Positions 1-5,361 of a stretch of 5,659 nt of DNA are shown here, one piece after another. The first letter of the stretch is position 1, and every line of letters begins with the position of its first letter. A program made the position numbers and the translations under genes. This stretch comes from an uncultured Eubacteriales bacterium (lineage in GTDB: Bacteria > Bacillota > Clostridia > Oscillospirales > CAG-382), in NCBI GenBank assembly GCA_900546385.1, contig URCT01000138.1:1-5659 (forward strand), in the 5' to 3' direction. The notes beneath the pieces are model-generated. The model saw only the letters and a list, made by a program, of their open reading frames with translations, was not told the DNA's origin and searched no databases.

Positions 1-46
1 CCGACGCACAAAAACTTGCCACTGGCAACTTTTTGCACGTCCGAGC
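1..46 (-). repeat. Dispersed palindromic repeat, copy 1 (inverted relative to copy 2)
   Basis: Read on the minus strand, these 46 bases match 4821-4866 at 43 positions. The copy is itself a dyad: arm GACGCACAAAAACTTGCC at 3-20, loop 21-23, and an imperfect complementary arm at 24-41. The outer part of the stem is broken by two substitutions that copy 2 lacks. It may continue left of the window. No open frame runs through it. It looks like a member of a REP- or MITE-like intergenic family; the family name is unknown to me. Confidence 0.8.
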
Positions 47-56
47 AGCATTATCT

Positions 57-92
57 TTGTTGCTATCGCAACAATTTCTGCCGCTTCGCGGC
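57..92. repeat. Two short perfect hairpins upstream of the promoter
   Basis: TTGTTGC (57-63) pairs with GCAACAA (68-74) around a 4-nt loop. GCCGC (80-84) pairs with GCGGC (88-92) around TTC. Neither is followed by a T-run on + or preceded by an A-run that would make a minus-strand terminator, so I do not call them terminators. Read on the minus strand they lie next to repeat copy 1, which recalls the hairpin-then-repeat order around 4782-4866. Confidence 0.55.
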
Positions 93-163
93 TTCAAATT
101 TCGTGTAATCATCCAAAATGCACCTAAAAACATGACAGCATTGTAAAAATACGTCGAATCCGG

Positions 164-192
164 TTGACAAATCCCGCGTTTTGCGCTAAAAT
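164..192 (+). promoter_or_regulatory. Sigma-A-type promoter of the leuA-ilvBN operon
   Basis: A perfect -35 box TTGACA (164-169) is followed after exactly 17 bp by TAAAAT (187-192), one mismatch from the TATAAT consensus. Transcription should begin near 199-201, just before the Stem I region of the leader. No other hexamer pair of this quality was seen between here and leuA. The start point is inferred from spacing only. Confidence 0.85.
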
Positions 193-437
193 AGGGTCAA
201 TCAATCAAACAAATGCGTTATATGGGGAATCAAGTCCCGAAAAACGATCCACAGAGAGCCGTCGTTCGCTGCAAGACGGTATCGTTTCCGAGAGATAACT
301 CCTCCCCACAGCATTCGGCTGAACCGCGTTTTCCGAAAACGCCCATTAGGCCGCAACGGGTTCTCCCGTTACAGAGAAACGTGTTGTTGGACACGGACAG
401 AGCGGGACGCGCGGCATAGATTCATTGCATGGCGTCA

Positions 438-477
438 AAAAGAGTGGTACCGCGAAGAAAAGAACTTCGTCTCTTTT
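438..477 (+). promoter_or_regulatory. T-box antiterminator
   Basis: AAAGAG and the preceding A (438-444) pair with CTCTTTT (471-477). Above this, CGAAG (453-457) pairs with CTTCG (465-469) around a 7-nt loop, leaving 445-452 as the bulge that receives the tRNA acceptor end. This is the standard two-helix T-box antiterminator. Its 3' arm is shared with the terminator, so the two cannot coexist. Confidence 0.88.
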
Positions 478-514
478 GTACAGCAAATTTGTGCTGTGCG
501 AAAGAGATTTTTTT
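470..514 (+). terminator. Regulated intrinsic terminator of the T-box leader
   Basis: A 16-bp stem: TCTCTTT (470-476) pairs with AAAGAGA (501-507), continued by 477-485 with 492-500 (two G-U pairs). The loop is 486-491 and seven T follow at 508-514. The 5' arm overlaps the antiterminator 3' arm at 471-477. It ends 80 nt before the leuA start, so termination here blocks the whole operon. Confidence 0.92.
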
Positions 515-559
515 ATACTTTCTTCCCGTTTACCGCTGCTCTTTGTAAATCTCTTTTGC
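498..559 (+). other. Alternative 13-bp stem joining the terminator 3' arm to downstream leader
   Basis: GCGAAAGAGATTT (498-510) is complementary to AAATCTCTTTTGC (547-559) over 13 positions with one G-U pair. The upstream segment is the 3' arm of the terminator plus part of its T-run. The downstream partner is transcribed only if polymerase has read through. The pairing is seen directly; a role in holding the read-through RNA in the antiterminated form is inference. Confidence 0.6.
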
Positions 560-581
560 TATGCATAACGCAGCGAAAAGA

Positions 582-586
582 AAGGA
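582..586 (+). promoter_or_regulatory. leuA ribosome binding site, fixes the start
   Basis: AAGGA lies 8 nt before ATG 595. The same frame stays open upstream to an ATG at 496, but that codon lies inside the terminator hairpin, has no ribosome site, and would add a 33-residue extension that is not part of the family. The start at 595 is therefore preferred. Confidence 0.85.
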
Positions 587-594
587 AAAAACAT

Positions 595-2262
595 ATGAAC
601 GGCTATCAAAAGTACCAAAAACAGTATTTTCCGGCAAACATCGAAAACCCCGAATGGATGAAAAAAGACAGCATCGACAAAGCGCCTATCTGGTGCAGCG
701 TGGATCTTCGCGACGGCAACCAAGCCCTCATCGTCCCGATGAGCCTTGAAGAAAAGCTCGAATTTTTCGGGCATCTTGTCCGCATCGGCTTTAAGGAAAT
801 CGAGATCGGCTTCCCGGCCGCCAGCGAGACTGAATACGAATTCTGCCGCACCCTCATCGAACGGAATCTGATTCCGGACGATGTCACCATCCAAGTGCTC
901 ACCCAAGCGCGCGAACACATTATTGCCAAAACCTTTGAAGCCCTTGCTGGTGCCAAACACGCCGTCGTTCATTTATATAATTCCACCTCGGTCGCCCAGC
1001 GTGAGCAGGTCTTCAAGAAATCGAAAGAGGAGATCATCGATATCGCTGTTTTCGGCGCAAAGCTCTTAAACGACTATGCCGCTAAAACGCCCGGCCACTT
1101 CACCTTTGAATATTCGCCCGAAAGCTTTACCGGCACCGAACCCGACTATGCCGTCGAGATTTGCAACGCCGTTATCGATATTTGGAAGCCCACGCCCGAC
1201 CGCAAGGTCATCATCAACCTGCCGGTCACGGTTTCTCACTCCATGCCGCACGTGTACGCAAACCAAGTCGAATATATGTGCAAGCATTTGAAGAATCGCG
1301 AAAACCTCATTGTTTCGCTTCATCCGCATAACGACCGCGGCTGTGCCGTCGCCGACAGCGAATTGGGACTTCTCGCCGGTGCCGACCGTATCGAGGGAAC
1401 TCTGTTCGGAAACGGCGAACGCACCGGTAACGTCGATATTATCACACTGGCACTCAATATGTACTCGCAAGGCGTTGATCCGGAGCTTGATTTCTCGGAT
1501 CTGCCGAAAATCAGCGAAATGTATGAGCGTGTCACCCGTATGCACGTCTACGAACGCCAGCCGTACAGCGGCGCGTTGGTGTTTGCCGCATTCAGCGGTT
1601 CGCATCAGGACGCGATCGCCAAGGGCATGAAATACCGCGAAGACCATGCAAGCAAGATTTGGAACGTGCCGTATCTGCCCATCGACCCGACCGACGTGGG
1701 ACGTGTATACGAAGCCGATGTTATCCGCATCAACTCCCAGTCCGGCAAGGGCGGTATCGGCTATCTGCTCGAAAAATCCTATTCGCTCAACCTGCCGCCC
1801 AAAATGCGCGAGGAATTCGGCTACCACGTCAAGAGCGTTTCCGACCATGCACATAAAGAGCTGGCTCCGAGCGAAGTGTACGAAATTTTCATGCGCGATT
1901 ATATCAACGTTTCCGGCCGCCTTTCGGTGCTTTCGGCCTCCTATCGCCAAGAAAACGGCATCACCGCCGATGTCGAAGTGCTTTTTGACGGCAAAAGCCA
2001 TAAAGTCACCTCGGTCGGCAACGGACGTCTTGACGCGGTGAGCAGTGCCATTAAATCGGTCATCGGCGATGTCTATACACTGGAAACCTATTCGGAACAC
2101 GCCATCGAGGACAGCACCAAATCGCGTGCCGCCTCCTATGTGTCGGTCAAAGGTGCGGATGGCAAGGTATATTGGGGTGCCGGCGTGGATGAAGATATCA
2201 TCGTTTCGTCCATCAAAGCACTTGTGTGTGCCGTTAACCGTATGTTCGCTTCACAAAAATAA
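595..2262 (+). CDS. leuA: 2-isopropylmalate synthase (alpha-IPMS), long yeast/actinobacterial type
   Basis: LeuA condenses acetyl-CoA with 2-ketoisovalerate to give 2-isopropylmalate, the committed cytosolic step of leucine synthesis. The 555-residue product has the full family layout. A TIM-barrel catalytic domain carries DLRDGNQ (37-43, with R39 and metal-ligand D40), FEYSPES (171-177), HPHNDRG (243-249, metal ligands H243 and H245) and GNGERTGN (272-279, N279 a likely ligand). A linker region follows, then a C-terminal LeuA dimer/allosteric domain from about 425, with GNG (475-477), YSEHA (499-503) and a final AVNRM block. The residue spacing resembles Mycobacterium tuberculosis LeuA, whose C-terminal domain binds leucine, so feedback inhibition by leucine is likely. 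It is first gene of the operon, under the T-box. The start is set by AAGGA 8 nt upstream. No truncation or missing key residue was seen. Confidence 0.97.
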   Translation: MNGYQKYQKQYFPANIENPEWMKKDSIDKAPIWCSVDLRDGNQALIVPMSLEEKLEFFGHLVRIGFKEIEIGFPAASETEYEFCRTLIERNLIPDDVTIQVLTQAREHIIAKTFEALAGAKHAVVHLYNSTSVAQREQVFKKSKEEIIDIAVFGAKLLNDYAAKTPGHFTFEYSPESFTGTEPDYAVEICNAVIDIWKPTPDRKVIINLPVTVSHSMPHVYANQVEYMCKHLKNRENLIVSLHPHNDRGCAVADSELGLLAGADRIEGTLFGNGERTGNVDIITLALNMYSQGVDPELDFSDLPKISEMYERVTRMHVYERQPYSGALVFAAFSGSHQDAIAKGMKYREDHASKIWNVPYLPIDPTDVGRVYEADVIRINSQSGKGGIGYLLEKSYSLNLPPKMREEFGYHVKSVSDHAHKELAPSEVYEIFMRDYINVSGRLSVLSASYRQENGITADVEVLFDGKSHKVTSVGNGRLDAVSSAIKSVIGDVYTLETYSEHAIEDSTKSRAASYVSVKGADGKVYWGAGVDEDIIVSSIKALVCAVNRMFASQK

Positions 2263-2313
2263 AACCGCATAGGCGGATTTCCTATACAATATCCAAAAAG
2301 GAGAACAGACCTC

Positions 2314-3981
2314 ATGAAAATGACAGGCGCCAGAATTCTTGTTGAAACGCTGATTGAACAGGGTGTCGATACCGTATTCGGCTATCCGGGCGGTCAGGTG
2401 CTCAACATTTATGATGAGCTTTATCAGAACAGCGACCGCCTCCGACACGTGCTTGCCGCCCATGAACAGGGCGCGGCACACGCCGCCGACGGCTATTCAA
2501 GAGCCACCGGAAAGGTCGGTGTGGTCATCGCCACCAGCGGCCCGGGCGCGACAAACCTTGTGACCGGCATCGCAACCGCTATGCTTGACTCCGTACCGAT
2601 GGTCGCCATTACCGGCAACGTGCCGTGCGACCTCATCGGACGCGACAGCTTCCAGGAAATCGATATCACCGGCATCACGCTGCCGATTACCAAGCACAAC
2701 TATTTCGTGCAGAACGCCGACGACCTTGCCGACGTGATTCGCGAGGCCTTCAAGATTGCCAAATCCGGCAGACCCGGCCCGGTGCTCATCGATATTCCGA
2801 AAGACGTGCAGATAAACCTCGGTGAATACGAAAAACAGCCGGTTGTTGAGCCGTTTCCGAACAAGATTGCACCGCAGGACGCAATCGATCGGGCTGTCGA
2901 GGTTTTGAAAAGCAGCAACCGTCCGTATATTTATATCGGCGGCGGCGTGGCAGGTGCCGGTATGGCAAAGGATATCTGCGCGCTTGCCGATAAAATCGAC
3001 GCGTTCATCGGCTGTTCCTTTATGGGGCTTTCCGCCGTTCCGAGCGAAAACAGACGATTCTTAGGTATGCAGGGAATGCACGGACACTATGCGTCCTCCA
3101 TGGCGCAGGACGAAGCGGATGTGATTCTTGCCGTCGGTGTTCGGTTTTCCGACCGTGCAACCGGCAAAAAGTCCAGATACGCCAAAAACGCCAAAATTAT
3201 TCATCTCGATCTCGATTTTTCCGAAATCAACAAGAATATCCCGGTTGAGGTCGGCGTATGCGGCGATATCATCGATTCCTTCAAACGGATTGCCGACGCG
3301 GTTCCGGGTGCCGTCCATCCGGCATGGGATGCGCTTGTGACGGCGCTTCGTGCCAAAGAAAACGAGAGCTATATCCAAACGGACAAGCTCACACCCAAGC
3401 GTGCCATTGACATTATCAACGCCGAAACAACACCTGAAACGGTCATTGCCACCGATGTCGGCCAGCACCAGATGTGGGCGGCACAGTATTGTGATTTCCG
3501 CGCACCGCGCAAAATGGTTTCCAGCGGAGGCCTCGGCACGATGGGCTTCGGCTTGGGTGCAGCCATCGGCGCATCGGTCGGTTCGGGCTGCAAAACAGTG
3601 CTTATCACGGGCGACGGCAGCTTCGGCATGAACTTAAATGAGCTTGCTACGGCTGTTTCCATCGGTGCGCCGGTGACGGTGGTCATTTTCAACAACGGCG
3701 TTCTCGGCATGGTTCGCCAATGGCAGACGCTGTTCTTTAACAAGCATTATTCGAGTACGACGTTAAACCGCAAGACGGATTTTGTCAAGCTTGCTGAAGC
3801 ATTCGGAGCGCAGGGCTTCTACGCCGACACGCCGGAAACGTTTACGGAGGTTTTCCGCAAGGCGTATGCGACCGGTGAGCCGTGTGTAATCGATTGCCGG
3901 ATTGACCCGAATGAATTTGTGCTTCCGATGCTTCCGCCGGGCGGCAGCATTGACGACATTATCACGGAAAAGGAGGCGTAA
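2314..3981 (+). CDS. ilvB: Acetohydroxyacid synthase (acetolactate synthase), large catalytic subunit
   Basis: This ThDP-dependent enzyme joins two pyruvates to 2-acetolactate (valine/leucine branch), or pyruvate with 2-ketobutyrate to 2-aceto-2-hydroxybutyrate (isoleucine branch). The 555 residues cover the three usual domains: N-terminal ThDP (Pyr) domain to about 170 with the catalytic glutamate E51 in AHEQGAAHAADGYSR and FQE (113-115); a central FAD-type domain, about 190-325; and a C-terminal ThDP (PP) domain with the Mg/ThDP motif GDGSF (433-437) closing at NN (460-461). W470, in GMVRQW, matches the tryptophan linked to 2-ketobutyrate preference and herbicide sensitivity. The anabolic hallmark RFDDR reads RFSDR (277-281), a single substitution. 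Adjacent ilvN supports the biosynthetic enzyme over catabolic AlsS. AAGGAG at 2298-2303 lies 10 nt before ATG; the gap from leuA is 51 nt with no clear terminator. Confidence 0.97.
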   Translation: MKMTGARILVETLIEQGVDTVFGYPGGQVLNIYDELYQNSDRLRHVLAAHEQGAAHAADGYSRATGKVGVVIATSGPGATNLVTGIATAMLDSVPMVAITGNVPCDLIGRDSFQEIDITGITLPITKHNYFVQNADDLADVIREAFKIAKSGRPGPVLIDIPKDVQINLGEYEKQPVVEPFPNKIAPQDAIDRAVEVLKSSNRPYIYIGGGVAGAGMAKDICALADKIDAFIGCSFMGLSAVPSENRRFLGMQGMHGHYASSMAQDEADVILAVGVRFSDRATGKKSRYAKNAKIIHLDLDFSEINKNIPVEVGVCGDIIDSFKRIADAVPGAVHPAWDALVTALRAKENESYIQTDKLTPKRAIDIINAETTPETVIATDVGQHQMWAAQYCDFRAPRKMVSSGGLGTMGFGLGAAIGASVGSGCKTVLITGDGSFGMNLNELATAVSIGAPVTVVIFNNGVLGMVRQWQTLFFNKHYSSTTLNRKTDFVKLAEAFGAQGFYADTPETFTEVFRKAYATGEPCVIDCRIDPNEFVLPMLPPGGSIDDIITEKEA

Positions 3982-3983
3982 GC

Positions 3984-4511
3984 ATGAGTACGAATGCAAA
4001 TGTAAACGAAAAAAGCGGAAAATTTGTCATCGCGGTCTATGTGGAAAACCGTTTCGGCGTTTTAACGCGTGTGACCAGTATGTTTACGCGCCGCGGTTTC
4101 AACATTGATGCGTTAACGGTCGGCGAGACCGAATCGCCCGAATACAGCCGTATCACCATTACCATGAGCGGCGACGGCTATGCAAGGGATCAGATGATCA
4201 ACCAGCTTCGCAAGCTGTTCAACGTCAAAAAGGTCGAGGTTCTCGAGAAGAGCACGTCGATTGACCGCGAGCTTATGCTGTTAAAAGTGAAAAACAGTGC
4301 CGAGAACCGGCAGGAGATCATGTCGGTCGTGGACATTTTCCGGTGCAAGATTATTGACTATGCAGTTGATGCGCTGTGCATTGAGGTGACCGGCGAGCCG
4401 AGCAAGATTGATGCGTTTGTGCAGCTGATGAAGCCATTCGGCATTATCGAGTTGTGCCGCACGGGCATTGTCGCCTTGGATCGCGGCAGCTCGAGCCTGC
4501 TTGCGCGTTAA
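3984..4511 (+). CDS. ilvN: Acetohydroxyacid synthase, small regulatory subunit
   Basis: IlvN/IlvH binds the large subunit, raises its activity and makes it sensitive to valine. The 175-residue product is slightly longer than usual because of a polar 12-residue N-terminal tail. An ACT domain spans about 13-85, with NRFGVLTRV and RRGFNIDAL. N22, G25 and N40 correspond to E. coli IlvH N11, G14 and N29 at the valine site, so valine inhibition is expected. The C-terminal small-subunit domain, about 95-170, ends in ELCRTGIVALDRG. It starts 2 nt after the ilvB stop. Its ribosome site AAGGAGG (3970-3976) lies inside the last ilvB codons, so the two genes are probably translationally coupled for subunit balance. 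The gene symbol could equally be ilvH by local convention. Confidence 0.96.
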   Translation: MSTNANVNEKSGKFVIAVYVENRFGVLTRVTSMFTRRGFNIDALTVGETESPEYSRITITMSGDGYARDQMINQLRKLFNVKKVEVLEKSTSIDRELMLLKVKNSAENRQEIMSVVDIFRCKIIDYAVDALCIEVTGEPSKIDAFVQLMKPFGIIELCRTGIVALDRGSSSLLAR

Positions 4512-4601
4512 GCGCGCCGGGATATGCCGCCAAGGGCGGCGGAAAAGCACGCAGGGCGTGCTGCCCCGATAGGGGCAAACTTTTCGTGCAAACGAAAAGT
4601 T
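4503..4601 (+). repeat. Array of five short hairpins at the 3' end of ilvN
   Basis: Perfect dyads follow in quick succession: GCGCG/CGCGC (4503-4507/4513-4517, loop holding the ilvN stop), GCCGCC/GGCGGC (4526-4531/4535-4540), GCACGC/GCGTGC (4547-4552/4556-4561), GCCCC/GGGGC (4563-4567/4572-4576) and AACTTTTCGT/ACGAAAAGTT (4578-4587/4592-4601). The last loop, GCAA, is a GNRA tetraloop. No T-run follows any of them, so this is not a canonical intrinsic terminator, though it is where the operon transcript would be expected to end or be protected from 3' exonucleases. Confidence 0.75.
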
Positions 4602-4651
4602 CCAAAAGGATTTAATTAGGTTCGTGTGAAGTCGTTGTTTGGGTGGGCTGA

Positions 4652-4687
4652 TTCGAGGTTTGCAAAACCTCGAAGCTCCCTTTGGGA
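4652..4687 (+). repeat. Dyad repeat module, copy A
   Basis: TTCGAGGTTT (4652-4661) pairs with AAACCTCGAA (4665-4674), followed at once by a small TCCC/GGGA hairpin (4677-4680/4684-4687). Bases 4653-4681 match 4736-4764 at 28 of 29 positions, so the module is duplicated 83 bp apart on the same strand. Confidence 0.85.
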
Positions 4688-4711
4688 AGGTTTTAATTTT
4701 GTTAGTGGGAA

Positions 4712-4725
4712 GCCGCCATTGCGGC
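4712..4725. repeat. Short GC hairpin between dyad modules A and B
   Basis: GCCGC (4712-4716) pairs with GCGGC (4721-4725) around CATT. The arms equal those of the hairpin at 80-92 upstream of the operon, so this small motif also recurs in the window. Confidence 0.5.
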
Positions 4726-4735
4726 GAGCTGAATA

Positions 4736-4772
4736 TCGAGGTTTGGAAAACCTCGAAGCTCCCTGCAAGGGA
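4736..4772 (+). repeat. Dyad repeat module, copy B
   Basis: TCGAGGTTT (4736-4744) pairs with AAACCTCGA (4748-4756), followed by TCCCT/AGGGA (4760-4764/4768-4772). It has the same two-hairpin order as copy A. The second hairpin loop differs but both arms still pair, which suggests that the fold, not only the sequence, is kept. Confidence 0.85.
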
Positions 4773-4781
4773 ACGTTTTTT

Positions 4782-4810
4782 GGTACTTTTTGCGGCGTGC
4801 AAAAAGTACC
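4782..4810. repeat. Perfect 12-bp inverted repeat
   Basis: GGTACTTTTTGC (4782-4793) is exactly complementary to GCAAAAAGTACC (4799-4810) around the 5-nt loop 4794-4798. A T6 run precedes it (4776-4781) and an A-rich run follows, so it lacks a terminator tail on either strand. It stands 10 nt before repeat copy 2. Confidence 0.8.
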
Positions 4811-4820
4811 GCAAAAATAC

Positions 4821-4866
4821 GCTCGGACGCACAAAAAGTTGCCGGTGGCAAGTTTTTGTGCGTCGG
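4821..4866 (+). repeat. Dispersed palindromic repeat, copy 2
   Basis: GACGCACAAAAAGTTGCC (4826-4843) pairs with 4847-4864 around GGT over 18 positions, with a single G-G mismatch (4838/4852). The whole 46-bp block matches the reverse complement of 1-46 at 43 positions, and the G-G mismatch is present in both copies, which indicates common descent. The two copies lie in opposite orientation either side of the operon. Confidence 0.85.
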
Positions 4867-4930
4867 AGACCGCCGAAACAGGGAGAATTGCGAACGGACG
4901 TGAGCAAGGCGACCATGTTTCAAGGAGATC

Positions 4931-4946
4931 GAGGGTTGCGACCCTC
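4931..4946. repeat. Short hairpin GAGGGT/ACCCTC
   Basis: GAGGGT (4931-4936) pairs with ACCCTC (4941-4946) around TGCG. It is followed by TGGACTCCCG, which resembles palindromic intergenic repeats I recall from several Clostridia genomes. That resemblance is from memory and not tested. Confidence 0.5.
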
Positions 4947-4960
4947 TGGACTCCCGGGGA

Positions 4961-5060
4961 CGATTCAAAGCTCTGCCGGAAATAATCTTGGAAAAGCTCC
5001 CGGCGGCACGTGTCGAAACCGGTTTTTCGCACAAAATGGCGGCGAAAAGGCTTTGAATCG
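4961..5060. repeat. 100-bp segment bounded by 11-bp inverted repeats
   Basis: CGATTCAAAGC (4961-4971) and GCTTTGAATCG (5050-5060) are exact reverse complements. The inside holds a further TGCCG/CGGCA pairing (4974-4978/5004-5008) and a small palindrome AAACCGGTTT (5016-5025). The size and ends suggest a MITE-like element, but no target-site duplication was seen and it contains no coding capacity. Confidence 0.45.
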
Positions 5061-5093
5061 GTGCGAGGTTCCTGTGTTACAGCGTGAGGATTT
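5052..5093 (+). repeat. Repeat segment recurring inverted at 5622-5643
   Basis: TTTGAATCGGTGCGA (5052-5066) recurs exactly on the minus strand at 5636-5622. GTGAGGATTT (5084-5093) recurs on the minus strand at 5643-5634. In the second site the two blocks overlap and are joined directly, as if it were a junction between two units about 39 bp long, of which this segment is one. The repeat type is not known to me. Confidence 0.5.
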
Positions 5094-5147
5094 AGAGCGG
5101 AGATAAAAAGAACAGCCGTACGCTTTTGCGGACAGTAGGTTATGGCT

Positions 5148-5170
5148 GGGTGGGAATGGGAGATGGAGGG
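5148..5170 (+). other. Putative G-quadruplex motif
   Basis: Four GGG runs (5148-5150, 5152-5154, 5158-5160, 5168-5170) are separated by loops of 1, 3 and 7 nt, which satisfies the usual G3+N1-7 rule on the + strand. A fifth GGG follows at 5178-5180. It lies in a purine-rich stretch with very few cytosines. Folding is not demonstrated. Confidence 0.5.
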
Positions 5171-5223
5171 TGGAAAAGGGTGGTTTTGGAGAGTAATAAG
5201 AAAGGTTTGTGCAAATAGAAAGG

Positions 5224-5241
5224 CTTTTTGTGCACAAAAAG
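5224..5241. repeat. Perfect 18-bp palindrome
   Basis: CTTTTTGTGCACAAAAAG is its own reverse complement, centred on GTGCAC. Part of each arm (TTTTTGTGC) equals the 3' arm of repeat copy 2 (4853-4861), so it may be a remnant of that family, or a binding site for a dimeric regulator. No gene start lies nearby to favour an operator. Confidence 0.55.
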
Positions 5242-5361
5242 GTGGTTTTTGAGGGCAATTCGCAAGGCTTTCTGAAAATAAAATGCTTTTTGGTTTGTAA
5301 AGGCAAATGACTTTCAAGTGCAGTTAAAAAATTCTACAAAAGAGAATGTTTTTGCTTGATT

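Larger units (their letters stand above)
200..514 (+). promoter_or_regulatory. T-box riboswitch (tRNA-responsive leader) of the leuA operon
   Basis: The diagnostic T-box motif AGAGTGGTACCGCG lies at 441-454, followed by mutually exclusive antiterminator and terminator hairpins. Stem I is visible: TGGGGA (223-228) with TCCCCA (303-308), AAACGAT (242-248) with ATCGTTT (281-287), and CCGTC (259-263) with GACGG (275-279), with the conserved-looking AGAGAG at 253-258 below the apical loop. Further hairpins lie at 326-342, 355-370, 380-395 and 406-436 (stem II/III region). The bulge TGGT (445-448) would pair with an ACCA acceptor end, so a tRNA with discriminator A, as in tRNA-Leu. The specifier loop (3' side 288-302) offers CTC (Leu) at 299-301, but it is not followed by the usual purine, so the specifier is tentative. 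In this family uncharged tRNA promotes read-through and charged tRNA termination. Confidence 0.92.

Noticed and set aside
213..419. 68-residue open frame in the leader
   Set aside because: It lies entirely inside T-box Stem I to stem III sequence, has no convincing ribosome site and no run of Leu codons that would make it a leader peptide.
496..594. Upstream extension of leuA to ATG 496
   Set aside because: The codon is in the 3' half of the terminator stem, lacks a ribosome site, and the added residues are translated hairpin and U-tract sequence. ATG 595 has a well-placed AAGGA.
1066..2100. 344-residue minus-strand open frame inside leuA
   Set aside because: It is the antisense shadow of leuA, which has full family motifs in the opposite strand.
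2263..2295. Weak dyads between leuA and ilvB
   Set aside because: CCGC/GCGG and ATAGG/CCTAT stems are only 4-5 bp and are not followed by a T-run. They do not support a terminator or attenuator.
4578..4601. Intrinsic terminator of ilvN
   Set aside because: The hairpin is strong, but CCAAAAGG follows and there is no T-run, so it fails the terminator criterion.
4639..5106. 155-residue plus-strand open frame
   Set aside because: Same repeats, no ribosome site suited to its start, and no family resemblance. The repeats explain the open frame.
4616..5317. 233-residue minus-strand open frame
   Set aside because: It crosses the duplicated dyad modules, the 46-bp repeat and several hairpins, and its translation is compositionally odd with no recognisable domain. 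Treated as spurious.
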